Assembly: GCA_942493345.1 (NCBI GenBank)
Contig: OW818695.1
Location: 62,001-126,000 of the forward strand
Source of the DNA: GWE2-42-39 sp942493345
GTDB lineage: Bacteria; Bacteroidota; Bacteroidia; Bacteroidales; Prolixibacteraceae
Direction of reading: 5' to 3'
DNA length: 64,000 nucleotides
The notes beneath the pieces are model-generated. The model was given only the letters and a program-made list of their open reading frames with translations, made no database searches and was not told the DNA's origin. How positions within the stretch are numbered: position 1 is the stretch's first letter; every line of letters starts with the position of its first letter. A program made the position numbers and the translations under genes. Positions 38,948 to 47,147 of the stretch are shown piece by piece.

Positions 38948-41900
38948 TTAAAATGAAAGATTAACTCCAAAGGTAATCAGGCTTGTAGTAGGATAAGTAG
39001 CTCCTGTGCCAGATCCATCGACTCCCGGTGCAAGACCTTTAATACTTACTTCCGGATCAAGACCTTTATATTTTGTAAAAGTGTGCAAATTAGAGCCGGC
39101 TATATAAACCCTCAACTTTTGAATAACATCCTGCCGTCCGACATTAAATGAATAGCCGATATTGACATTATCAATCTTCACGTAATCGCCGTCTTCCACA
39201 TAATAACTTTGCATAGCAGGAATATCCCTAACGTATGAATTGCTACCGAAAGGTTTATCCAATACCGTACGTGGAAGATTGCCTTCTCCTATTCGCTTGG
39301 TTGTTTCAAAATGCATTCGCTGAGTATTAAGTATCTGATAATCGAACACCCCCCGCAACATCACTGAGAAATCAAATTTTTTATACCCCAAAGAGAATGT
39401 AAGGCTACCAAAAGTAGATGGGATTCCGTTTCCGATTACCATTTTATCTCCGTCGTTTGCAGCAGACAACAGTTTGGGTTTTCCGTCTGCACCATAAATC
39501 ATCCACAAACCATCTTTCGTGAGGCTATGCGTTTTATACCCGTGAAAATCACCTACCGGACCACCTTCTTTAACGATGTGTGTATGAGTTTGAATAGGAG
39601 AGCCTGTAGCACCTTCGTACCAATAATCCCTTTGATATTGATCGTTTGAGAACGAAACAATTTTGTTCTCATTGTAAGCAAAAGTTGCCGTTATATCAAA
39701 TCTTAAATTCTGGGTTTTGACAACATTTCCGTTCAACAATAACTCGACACCCATATTCTCTATTTTGCCCACATTGGCTGTCATTGATGAAATAATATTC
39801 GGAGGTGTTGGCACAACATAATTGGCAAGAAGGTCAGAAGTAACACGCCGATATAAATCAATTGAACCCGACAACCGTTGTTTGAGAAGTGTAAAATCAA
39901 GACCGAAGTCAAGCTCCCTCTTGGTTTCCCACCGAAGGTCGGGATTGGGATTCTGATATGGAGCAATACCTTGTATCCAACGTCCGTTCAAGTATGAAAA
40001 GCCATTATAATTCAACAAGTACAACGACAGGAGATCTTGTGTAACTTCATTCCCGGTAACACCATAACCTACCCTAAGTTTAAGGTCATTTACGAACTTT
40101 ACATTTTGCATAAAGTTTTCTTTGCTTAACCTCCAACCTGCTGACAAAGCAGGGAATACACCCCATTTTTGATTTGCTCCAAAACGAGATGAGCCTTCGC
40201 GTCTGACGCTTGCCATAAACATATATTTATCGGCATAATTGTATGTTGCCCTGCCAAAAAACGATATTAGGCGATGTCCATTCCGATAGCTGCTCATATC
40301 CGCTTTGTTATCTTTCATTTCATTCAGCGAACCGATATTCCACGGTCCAAAAATGTCAGTCGGAAAATCTTTGGCCCACTGATATATTCCCTTATTATCG
40401 TTATCAATAAAGCTATAGCCAGCCATTGCGGTAACATTATGCAGATCAAACGATTTTGTGTAATCTCCTACTATTTCAAGAGTTTTTTCAAATCTATTAT
40501 CAGCCCAATTCCACACATTCCCGTAATTGTTGTTCACTACGGTTGTCATGTGTTTGAAAGTATTGCTCTTATTTTCCATCCGATCGAACCGCTGCATTGC
40601 TCCCATTACACTCAAATTCAGTTCAGGGATAGGAGATAAAATAACTTTCCCATTCATCATAAGTTGATTGTATCCCTCCTTATCATACTCCTCGTTTATC
40701 AGAGAAACAGGGTTAAGGGGTTTCAAATTCATCTTATACTCTGTGTAGTTGCCGTTTTCGTCATAAATAGGACGTGTTGGATTTTGTAAAAGAGCGTGCA
40801 AATAAGCAGCATACCACGCCCGTTGTTGCGTCACATAGCTATCGTTGATATTGAGCTGGAAACGCAACTTATTGTCGAGCATGTTGTGATTTATTCCCAA
40901 TTTAGCGGTTATCGACTCTCTGTCTGTTTTGTTTATCACACCTTTTCGATCTCTGTAATCAATAGATGCTATGTAGCTTGATTGATTCGTGCCTCCGCGT
41001 AATGTCAAAAAATGATTTTGACTGATTGCTGTACGTGAAATCGCATTGACCCAGTCTGTGTCTGTGCCTTCATCCATCATACCGACAAATGCCGGGTCAG
41101 CTTTTAAATTACGATAATCGCTGGCTGTCAACATATTTGCATCTTTCGATATCGTTTCGACGGATACCGAGCCGTTATATTCTGCCGTCGGAGCAGTTGC
41201 TTTTGCCCTATTGGTAGTAATAATTATAACCCCATTCGTTCCGCGTGTGCCATAAATTGCCGCAGCTGAGCCGTCTTTCAGGACATCGATTGATTCTATA
41301 TCCTCGCTCGAAATAGCCGTTAAACTTCCACCCGGTATTCCATCAATAACAATTAAAGGAGATGTGCTTCCCGACAAAGAGTTAACACCCCTTACGGTCA
41401 TTTCCACTCCCAATACGGGGTCGCCGGAGAAATTGGCAATTTGTAATCCGGCTACTTTTCCTTGCAGAAGCTGTTCTGGGCTTTTTACCATTCCCTTAAC
41501 AAATTTTTCTTTTCCAAGCGATGCAACCGCACTGGTTACCTCTCCTCTTTTCATCGAACCATATCCAATAGCCACGACCTCTTCGATTCCAACGGTTTCT
41601 TCCTTCATGACTACATTTATCTGACTTTCTCCTGAAACGGGAACTTCCTGGCTTTTCATTCCCACGAACGAAAACACCAGTGTAGCATCACCGGGAACAT
41701 TTGAAAGAGAATAATTACCATTTGCGTCTGTAATAATTCCCTGGGTGGTTCCCTTTACTACAACCGAAACCCCCGGGAGCGGTGAACGGGTAGAATCGGT
41801 AACTTTTCCGGAGATGCTTTTTTGCTGTTGTTGCTGATTCACATTTTTTGCCATCAGCACAATATTCGTTCCCTCCATGGCATAAATCACATTGGTATCA

Positions 41901-42202
41901 CTAAATATATCGACAAGGACATCGGCAACCGGACTGCTTCCAGCATCAACCGTTACCGGACGGGTCAGATCAACTTCATTTTTATCATACACAAACAAAT
42001 AATCAGTCTGATTTTCAATAGCTCTGATTACCTGAATAACGGGTACATTTTTTAGTGTTATATTCACTTTTGCAACCTGTGAATTTACATTGGTTGCAAA
42101 CAGAGACGAAGTAAACACTATCAGCAAGATACATGTTGTTCTCATCTTTCGTAAAAGTTGTTTCGTTGAGTCAAAGGAATCCTTTGACAAATAATTTTTC
42201 AT
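38948..42202 (-). CDS. SusC/RagA-family TonB-dependent outer-membrane transporter with STN domain
   Basis: A 1084-residue TonB-dependent importer. After the signal (ending NVNSQ) it has a secretin/TonB short N-terminal (STN) domain at about 45-120 (ITLKNVPVIQVIRAIENQTDYLFVY), a carboxypeptidase-regulatory-like domain at about 128-215 (ISGKVTDSTRSPLPGVSVVVKG), a plug with VEEVVAIGYGSMKRGEV, and a 22-strand barrel ending VNLSF. The STN domain marks transporters that signal to a FecR anti-sigma factor. The fecR and sigma genes lie just upstream, so this PUL is probably induced by trans-envelope signalling. Confidence 0.97.
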   Translation of the reverse strand: MKNYLSKDSFDSTKQLLRKMRTTCILLIVFTSSLFATNVNSQVAKVNITLKNVPVIQVIRAIENQTDYLFVYDKNEVDLTRPVTVDAGSSPVADVLVDIFSDTNVIYAMEGTNIVLMAKNVNQQQQQKSISGKVTDSTRSPLPGVSVVVKGTTQGIITDANGNYSLSNVPGDATLVFSFVGMKSQEVPVSGESQINVVMKEETVGIEEVVAIGYGSMKRGEVTSAVASLGKEKFVKGMVKSPEQLLQGKVAGLQIANFSGDPVLGVEMTVRGVNSLSGSTSPLIVIDGIPGGSLTAISSEDIESIDVLKDGSAAAIYGTRGTNGVIIITTNRAKATAPTAEYNGSVSVETISKDANMLTASDYRNLKADPAFVGMMDEGTDTDWVNAISRTAISQNHFLTLRGGTNQSSYIASIDYRDRKGVINKTDRESITAKLGINHNMLDNKLRFQLNINDSYVTQQRAWYAAYLHALLQNPTRPIYDENGNYTEYKMNLKPLNPVSLINEEYDKEGYNQLMMNGKVILSPIPELNLSVMGAMQRFDRMENKSNTFKHMTTVVNNNYGNVWNWADNRFEKTLEIVGDYTKSFDLHNVTAMAGYSFIDNDNKGIYQWAKDFPTDIFGPWNIGSLNEMKDNKADMSSYRNGHRLISFFGRATYNYADKYMFMASVRREGSSRFGANQKWGVFPALSAGWRLSKENFMQNVKFVNDLKLRVGYGVTGNEVTQDLLSLYLLNYNGFSYLNGRWIQGIAPYQNPNPDLRWETKRELDFGLDFTLLKQRLSGSIDLYRRVTSDLLANYVVPTPPNIISSMTANVGKIENMGVELLLNGNVVKTQNLRFDITATFAYNENKIVSFSNDQYQRDYWYEGATGSPIQTHTHIVKEGGPVGDFHGYKTHSLTKDGLWMIYGADGKPKLLSAANDGDKMVIGNGIPSTFGSLTFSLGYKKFDFSVMLRGVFDYQILNTQRMHFETTKRIGEGNLPRTVLDKPFGSNSYVRDIPAMQSYYVEDGDYVKIDNVNIGYSFNVGRQDVIQKLRVYIAGSNLHTFTKYKGLDPEVSIKGLAPGVDGSGTGATYPTTSLITFGVNLSF

Positions 42203-42247
42203 ACATTTGCTTTTTGGTTGTTAATACTTGAATTGTTTTTAGCGAGC

Positions 42248-42296
42248 AGGTCAGGTATCGACCTTTTGACCGGCAGGTGTTAGCGCACCTTCCGGT
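42248..42296. promoter_or_regulatory. Two adjacent hairpins in the fecR-susC gap
   Basis: AGGTC (42248-42252) pairs with GACCT (42260-42264). An 11-bp imperfect stem, ACCGGCAGGTG with CACCTTCCGGT, lies at 42269-42296 around TTAGCG. On the plus strand both are followed by T runs. On the minus strand they would form the susC leader. They may be an attenuator, a processing site or a terminator. Confidence 0.45.
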
Positions 42297-42351
42297 TTTT
42301 CATTTTGTTACTTACGCATAAGCTTCTTGTTTTTAGTTTAGTTATATTCGT

Positions 42352-43296
42352 TTATTCAATCGTGATTCTATTTTGTTTCTCATCGATGCGGTAGTCGAAT
42401 TTATTTTTTAGCTGAAGTACTTTCAAAATATGTTCAACTCCGTCTTTCATACGGAATTTTCCGGTATAACTATAATTCTGAATTTGATCATTTTTAACCT
42501 CAATTTTTAAATCAAAATAGAGTTCAAGTTGGTGAACCAACTCATTAAAAGTGGCATTATCAAAACTTATTATCCCTTCCTTCCATAATAAGTGGTCCAT
42601 ATTATTTATAGGAGCAATGATCATATTCCCATCCCTGCAGAATATTCGTTCGTTCGGTTTTAGCATTAGTCCTTTATCGCGGTCGGGTCGTAAAATTTCA
42701 ACAGAACCTTCCAGCAGGGATGTTTCAAAAGTTTCAGTCCCTGAATATGCCAACAGATTAAACCTGGTTCCCCATACTTTAATATTGTATTTGCCTGCGT
42801 TTACAATAAATGGTTTCGATTTATCGGAAGTCACATCAAAGAAACCTTCACCATCCAGTTTTACCTCACGGGTTTTTCCTGAAAAATGGTTCGGAAAGGT
42901 TAATGTCGTTTTGGCATTTAGCCATACTTTGGTGCCATCTTCCAATGTTAATTCAGCTCGCTGCCCGGCAGGTACATGAAGCGTTTGCATAGCAACAGGG
43001 CTTTTTGTAACAACATCGGGAAGGAAATATCGGGATACCAAAATTGCAAGAAGAAATACAGCCGCAATTTTAAATACCTCGATATAATATTTATTCAATG
43101 ACCAAATGGAGACTTTCTCTTTTCGGTTTTGCTGCTGTTCTCCAGGATTTGTTTGCCAAATAGTAATGTCATTCAATCTGCGTAATGCAAGGTATTCCTT
43201 CATATTGACAGGGTCAGAATCCAACCAATGGGTAATGGTCAATTTTTCCTGATCGGTGCAATCTCCATTGATATATTTTAAAAGAAGCTCTTCCAT
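42352..43296 (-). CDS. FecR-family anti-sigma factor
   Basis: A 314-residue inner-membrane protein. The cytoplasmic N-terminus (about 1-85, DUF4880-like) binds sigma, one membrane helix is at about 88-106 (VFKIAAVFLLAILVSRYF), and the periplasmic FecR domain reads VWLNAKTTLTFPNHF, REVKLDGEGFFDV and WGTRFNLLAYSG. A C-terminal DUF4974 domain would contact the STN domain of SusC. It sits between the sigma factor and susC, the standard order. Confidence 0.95.
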   Translation of the reverse strand: MEELLLKYINGDCTDQEKLTITHWLDSDPVNMKEYLALRRLNDITIWQTNPGEQQQNRKEKVSIWSLNKYYIEVFKIAAVFLLAILVSRYFLPDVVTKSPVAMQTLHVPAGQRAELTLEDGTKVWLNAKTTLTFPNHFSGKTREVKLDGEGFFDVTSDKSKPFIVNAGKYNIKVWGTRFNLLAYSGTETFETSLLEGSVEILRPDRDKGLMLKPNERIFCRDGNMIIAPINNMDHLLWKEGIISFDNATFNELVHQLELYFDLKIEVKNDQIQNYSYTGKFRMKDGVEHILKVLQLKNKFDYRIDEKQNRITIE

Positions 43297-43396
43297 TCTT
43301 CAAAAGTTTAATTTGTATGTATGGGAACTTTTATTTTCCCTTTTCACAAACAAAACGATTGAAGTCGACAAATCACTAGTAATTTTTTTAACTTTT

Positions 43397-43960
43397 TTAA
43401 TAATTCAGGAAAGACAGTAATCCAACAAGCGGCATATAATCCTTCAAATTCTTCTTCAACTCTTTTACAGACAACATGATATGATATTCGACGCCCTTTA
43501 CGGAGATATTATATAATGATGCAATTTCTTTATGCGATTTGTTTCCGAAACGGCTCATTATAAAAATTTCCCTTGTTTTCTCAGGAAGTGATTGAAGTGT
43601 AGCTCCTATTATTTGTTGTATCTCGCTTGAAAATATCTCATTCGGATCACTCGATTCGAGCGATGTCGTTCTAATTTCCAATTCTCGGTTCAATGCTTTT
43701 CCCATTGCATTGTGAACATCTTGTTTTATCGCCTGATGTTTTAAATAATCGAGAGTCCGGTTCTTCAAAATGGAAAACAGAAATGGACTAACCGGGTCAA
43801 TGGCTTCTTGTTTCATCCGTTCCCACAGTTTAATCAAAGCGTCTGAAGCAATATCCTCGGCAGCCATATCATCATGCACATACGACTTCACATACAGATA
43901 GGATTTTCTGTAAAATGCAGTATAAACCGCATTAAAGCTATTGGCCTGATTGAGATACAT
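43397..43960 (-). CDS. ECF-type RNA polymerase sigma factor
   Basis: A 187-residue sigma-70-family protein with region 2 (FNAVYTAFYRKSYLYVKSYVHDDMAAEDIASDALIKLWE) and region 4 (LPEKTREIFIMSRFGNKSHKEIASLYNISVKGVEYHI). This is the Bacteroidota-specific ECF type paired with FecR. It would direct transcription of the susC-susD-GH97-DUF4185 genes when released. It lies 100 bases upstream of fecR. Confidence 0.95.
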   Translation of the reverse strand: MYLNQANSFNAVYTAFYRKSYLYVKSYVHDDMAAEDIASDALIKLWERMKQEAIDPVSPFLFSILKNRTLDYLKHQAIKQDVHNAMGKALNRELEIRTTSLESSDPNEIFSSEIQQIIGATLQSLPEKTREIFIMSRFGNKSHKEIASLYNISVKGVEYHIMLSVKELKKNLKDYMPLVGLLSFLNY

Positions 43961-44224
43961 TTTTTCAGTTTAGATCGACAAAATTAAGAAATTAATCTAC
44001 TTTATATTTAACACAATCATTGCATTGCCAAATCCAATTCCTTTCCCGTCGGGCAAACGAGAGAATTATTCTTATGCAAAAGTATTTATTCTTTTTGTTT
44101 TCAATTCTTTCATGTCCTCTGATATCTCTGAATCAACGATTCTTGCACAAATCTGGGTCGTCGTAATTGAAGATGCAAAAAGCACAAATAAAACTGTCCC
44201 TTTTTAAACCAGACATAAAACAAA

Positions 44225-44257
44225 AAGCCTTGCAAATCAATGATCTTCAAGGCTTTA
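44225..44257 (-). terminator. Relic of a tRNA-Lys terminator
   Basis: The hairpin sequence AAAGCC...GGCTTT matches, with scattered changes, the terminator of tRNA-Lys(TTT) at 53740-53772. It is followed by the same kind of partial tRNA end. It is probably the original chromosomal terminator, now cut off from its tRNA by the integrated elements. The rest of the gap 43961-44428 holds the att-like repeat at 44341 and no credible gene. Confidence 0.6.
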
Positions 44258-44269
44258 ATTTTCAATTTC

Positions 44270-44300
44270 GTGACCCAGATGGAGTTTGAACGCATCCTTA
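44270..44300 (-). repeat. Degenerate tRNA-Lys 3' end, outer att relic
   Basis: GTGACCCAG at 44270-44278 and the following TGG, TTTGAAC and ATCCTTA keep the order of the 3' half of tRNA-Lys(TTT), with substitutions and gaps. It marks the left limit of the tandem integration array. Confidence 0.6.
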
Positions 44301-44340
44301 TTCCGAGCTGATTATCAATGTTTTACTAAGTGCTTATTTC

Positions 44341-44362
44341 AATAGGTCTCGATATAGTCTCG
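44341..44362 (+). repeat. 22-bp att-arm repeat, left copy (element 1)
   Basis: Identical over 22 bases, and similar for about 15 more, to 46820-46841. Each copy contains GTCTCG-ATATA-GTCTCG. Both lie just inside the tRNA relics that bound element 1 and are in the same orientation, as expected for integrase arm sites. Confidence 0.65.
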
Positions 44363-44428
44363 ACTGATTATTTTGGCGATGATCAGGTCAAAACTTACTT
44401 AATCCGATAGAGCACGATCAGGAAATAA

Positions 44429-45436
44429 TCAAATCAAATTCAGCATTTCCAGACGTTCATGATAATGGTTCATATACTGCCCTTTCGTTCCCTCATCTAA
44501 AAATGATCGATGAACTAAAATTTCAACGCCTACTTGTTCTTTAAGGAAAGGGGCAAGTAATTTATCAACCCTTTTCTCGGCTATTCCTATTTTTCTCCCA
44601 AATACGATAAAATCTTCCTTACACGGATGATGTTGCGCGTTTTTTATTCTGCAATCTGACCAGTACCACTCTTTAAATAATTCGCCCGTCAAGGCAAAAA
44701 AACCATCTTCATCGACGTGAATCCTGGTATCCATCAGATCACAGGCAGGACTTAACACATAATCGCCATTTACTGTCTCCAGTAAGGAGAAATTTTTTAA
44801 ATGAGCATCCCCATTGGAAAACAGGAAGTTAAAGACCACCAGATTAAAGAACTTCTCCATTTCAATCTTCCATGCCCCAACGTATTTTTTAATCAATTCA
44901 GCAATCTCTTCGTAGGAATAATCATATCTGAAATTATTTCCCGCATTTTCTTCTGTTTTACCTGCCAGGGTTGCAAAATCTTCTTTCCCAAATTTGGAGC
45001 CATTGACACCAACGTCAAACCGTTTTGTCAGGTATGCCGGTTCATCATTGCTGAAAAATACCAACCCGTTTACCGCCGTAGGAATTCTATAGATCTGGCT
45101 GGCAATTTGCATGGTTAGATGTTCATTTGCAGGAGCCATCAAGACTTTTTTCAGTCCATGAGGTTTGGGTTTGAGGATATAGGTTCCTCTTTCTTTTTCT
45201 TCCGTCAACCTAAGATTGCTTTTATCCAGCAAAACGGAATATTTTTCCTGCATTCCGGAGATCGAGATTTTTTTTCTGTTTTGCATGAACCGCTTTTGGT
45301 CTTCTTCATCAATTTCAGGCGCATTATAGGGTAAAATGTGACTGACTTTTCGCCCGGAAAACATCCTGCGCAGGAAAAGAGGACTATATTCTGAATATCC
45401 TTCCGTTAGCAATCCCGGGCAATTCCTTATTTCCAT
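44429..45436 (-). CDS. hipT: HipT-like serine/threonine kinase toxin
   Basis: A 335-residue HipA-family kinase without the usual N-terminal subdomain 1, which is encoded by the preceding gene. The glycine-rich loop region reads KISISGMQEKYSVLL, with S58 and S60. EPEC HipT, also 335 residues, autophosphorylates at S57 and S59. Catalytic motifs are NGDAHLKNFSLL and the metal-binding SPACDLMDTRI. HipT of E. coli O127 phosphorylates tryptophanyl-tRNA synthetase; the target here is unknown. It starts six bases after hipS. The three-gene order hipB-hipS-hipT is that of the HipBST toxin-antitoxin family. Confidence 0.85.
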   Translation of the reverse strand: MEIRNCPGLLTEGYSEYSPLFLRRMFSGRKVSHILPYNAPEIDEEDQKRFMQNRKKISISGMQEKYSVLLDKSNLRLTEEKERGTYILKPKPHGLKKVLMAPANEHLTMQIASQIYRIPTAVNGLVFFSNDEPAYLTKRFDVGVNGSKFGKEDFATLAGKTEENAGNNFRYDYSYEEIAELIKKYVGAWKIEMEKFFNLVVFNFLFSNGDAHLKNFSLLETVNGDYVLSPACDLMDTRIHVDEDGFFALTGELFKEWYWSDCRIKNAQHHPCKEDFIVFGRKIGIAEKRVDKLLAPFLKEQVGVEILVHRSFLDEGTKGQYMNHYHERLEMLNLI

Positions 45437-45442
45437 AGCTTT

Positions 45443-45766
45443 TTAATTAATCGGGTTAATCGTTATTGCCCCAATGGTGTCGTACTGAGCTGTGGCCAAT
45501 AGTAAGCCAAAAAAATCATTCTTATCAATCTTCAATTGTCTGGATTGAACTATCCGGTTTGCTCCCTCAGATAGCATATTATAGAAAAATGGGAACAGAT
45601 ATTCCGAAACGAACACCAATCGATCTTTGGGTAATGTCAAACTAATGGCCGGGTTCGAATTATCATTGAAATACTCAGAAATGTATTGAAACTCAAATGT
45701 CCGGTCATCAGCTTCTGTAAGGATGCCGGCTAAAACTCCATTTCGATATACTTCTGCTTTTCTCAT
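45443..45766 (-). CDS. hipS: HipS-like antitoxin (HipA N-terminal subdomain)
   Basis: A 107-residue protein matching the N-subdomain-1 of HipA (AEVYRNGVLAGIL, then ISLTLPKD, then LFPFFYNMLSEGANR). Fused HipA kinases carry this domain at their N-terminus. Here it is a free protein, as in HipBST, where HipS binds and neutralises HipT. It overlaps hipB by four bases (ATGA) and is followed by hipT after six bases, so the three are translated together. Confidence 0.85.
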   Translation of the reverse strand: MRKAEVYRNGVLAGILTEADDRTFEFQYISEYFNDNSNPAISLTLPKDRLVFVSEYLFPFFYNMLSEGANRIVQSRQLKIDKNDFFGLLLATAQYDTIGAITINPIN

Positions 45767-45975
45767 TTACCTGTATTTTTGAGTTCCAACCTTATTTCAA
45801 GTCCCAGGATATCGACAATTTTTTGCAGGTTATTCAACGTGATATTCCCTTTGCCGCTTTCGAAACGTTTCAATGTTGCGATTCCGACCTCTGAAAGTTC
45901 AGCAAGGTTTTCCTGATTTATTGCCAGAATTTCCTTCCTTTCTTTTACTGTTTTAATTATCTCTTCATTTGTCAT
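45763..45975 (-). CDS. hipB: HipB-like HTH regulator
   Basis: A 70-residue XRE-type helix-turn-helix protein (KERKEILAINQENLAELSEVGIATLKRFESGKGNITLNNLQKIVDILGLEI). It is the DNA-binding part of the module and likely represses it through the three operators upstream. First gene of hipB-hipS-hipT. Confidence 0.85.
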   Translation of the reverse strand: MTNEEIIKTVKERKEILAINQENLAELSEVGIATLKRFESGKGNITLNNLQKIVDILGLEIRLELKNTGK

Positions 45976-45990
45976 ATCCTAAACATCTAT

Positions 45991-46130
45991 GGTATCATAA
46001 ATAATACTTTTTGGTAAAGCTACAACACATTTCAATAAGAAACAAATAGAAAGTATCTTTTGTGATACTATTTGGCATTTTATGTATTCAACAAAACTAC
46101 TATTTTCACTGAAGTGTCATATATGATACT
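45991..46130. promoter_or_regulatory. Three evenly spaced HipB-type operators
   Basis: Three 18-bp palindromes of form RGTRTC-N6-RATACT lie at 45991-46008, 46052-46069 and 46113-46130. The spacing is exactly 61 bases between neighbours. The middle one is a perfect AGTATC/GATACT pair. They lie 16 to 155 bases upstream of hipB. The HTH neighbour makes HipB the likely ligand. Confidence 0.7.
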
Positions 46131-46437
46131 TGAAGAAGTCTAGTGGCAAATGAAATACTTTGAATGACCCATTAGCCAAAAGATTCAGCCACTAAGACAA
46201 AGTGGTAGCTTAAAAATGGCTATTATATCTTATGAAATAGATACGCAAATTTGATTAATATTTACTTTGCCTGAAATGGGCAATCCATGAAACTGAACGC
46301 ATCCGAAGGACGTCCCGGGTTGCCGGAACGCCCCTTTACCGTTCCGTGAAGCGATCAATAAATTTGTCGGAAATTTGAGTGTAATAGAAAACTAAATAAT
46401 TACTCTATCATATTAGGGAAAAGGTATTTAATGCGAA
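46131..46437. other. Non-coding stretch of element 1
   Basis: About 300 bases between the hip operators and the integrase fragment. It holds a small GC-rich patch near 46303-46351 with a GGAACG/CGTTCC hairpin. I see no credible gene or promoter for a gene on either side. Confidence 0.5.
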
Positions 46438-46656
46438 TCAAGGGTTGATCTTGTCTAAACGGTTATTCAGAATTTTAATTTCTTCTGATTTTCCTGAAAT
46501 TTGTTGCTTATTAGCATTCCATAAGTCGGGTTGAATAAAAATTCCGGTTGAACATTCAAAATGTTTATTGTTCATGGTACACCGTACATAAACAGGGCAT
46601 TTCCCATCAGCACGGGATTTTGTTCTCTTGAGTGAAAAATTTACTGTTACTCTCAT
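46438..46656 (-). pseudogene. Truncated tyrosine integrase (arm-binding domain only)
   Basis: A 72-residue fragment starting MRVTVNFSLKRTKSRADGKCPVYVRCTMNNKHFECSTGIFIQPDLWN, which is the N-terminal arm-DNA-binding domain of Bacteroidota tyrosine recombinases. The core-binding and catalytic domains are missing. It reads into element 1 from the att region at 46820 and is the probable dead integrase of that element. Confidence 0.75.
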
Positions 46657-46794
46657 AATTAGACTCATTTTTATTGTTAAAAAATGGTCTCGTTTCCATA
46701 TCTAAAACTACCCTGTTTGAGTCTCAATTCCAAGTATCAAAACGAACCAAAATAAATCAAAATGAATTAATTGTCAGAATTTTACATCGATTAC

Positions 46795-46841
46795 CGAGAC
46801 CTATTTGCGATTTTCCGAGAATAGGTCTCGATATAGTCTCG
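46795..46841. repeat. att region of element 1, right copy
   Basis: CGAGACCTATT (46795-46805) is perfectly inverted as AATAGGTCTCG (46820-46830). The second half continues into the 22-bp repeat shared with 44341-44362. Likely integrase binding sites. Confidence 0.6.
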
Positions 46842-46887
46842 TTTATTTTGCGATTTGGTGCATATTTTGACACCTTGCAGAAAATAA

Positions 46888-46920
46888 AAAAGCACTTAAA
46901 CCTTTGATTTAAGTGCTTTT
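46888..46920 (-). terminator. Terminator carried by element 1 for tRNA-Lys
   Basis: A perfect 13-bp stem (AAAAGCACTTAAA with its complement). On the minus strand it is followed by six T. It lies just downstream, in tRNA direction, of the tRNA-end relic at 46944, as the active terminator at 53740 does for the intact tRNA. Confidence 0.7.
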
Positions 46921-46943
46921 AGTGTCAATTGATGTCTTTTGGT

Positions 46944-46958
46944 GTGACCCAGCTGGGA
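46944..46958 (-). repeat. tRNA-Lys 3'-end copy, junction of elements 1 and 2
   Basis: GTGACCCAGCTGGGA is identical to 53786-53800, the 3' end of tRNA-Lys(TTT). It is the left att site of element 2 and the former right att site of element 1. Confidence 0.8.
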
Positions 46959-47088
46959 CTGTAACTTTCCTTTTCAATATTAACCTTTATTAATCTAAAT
47001 CATTAATAAATCAGCCTATTATAAGGGGTTTCGTAAAGTAAATCAGCAAAGACAAAACAAAAATAATTAAACCAAATTAAAATATTCT

Positions 47089-47107
47089 GTCCCCTGTATA
47101 GTCCCCT
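47089..47107 (+). repeat. Paired GTCCCCT repeat, left arm of element 2
   Basis: GTCCCCT at 47089-47095 and 47101-47107 with a 5-base spacer. The same pair and spacing recur at 53712-53730, inside the right end of element 2. Likely integrase arm sites, 41 bases before the integrase start. Confidence 0.65.
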
Positions 47108-47147
47108 GTCGTATTTGTTCGTATATTGGCTTTATAAATTTACCTCT

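Noticed and set aside
44025..44295. Two opposing 60-residue frames between the ECF sigma gene and hipT
   Set aside because: They cross the relic tRNA terminator and tRNA end and overlap each other. No recognisable composition.
46674..46907. 77-residue frame in the att region
   Set aside because: It consists of the inverted arm repeats and the terminator stem. It is not a gene.
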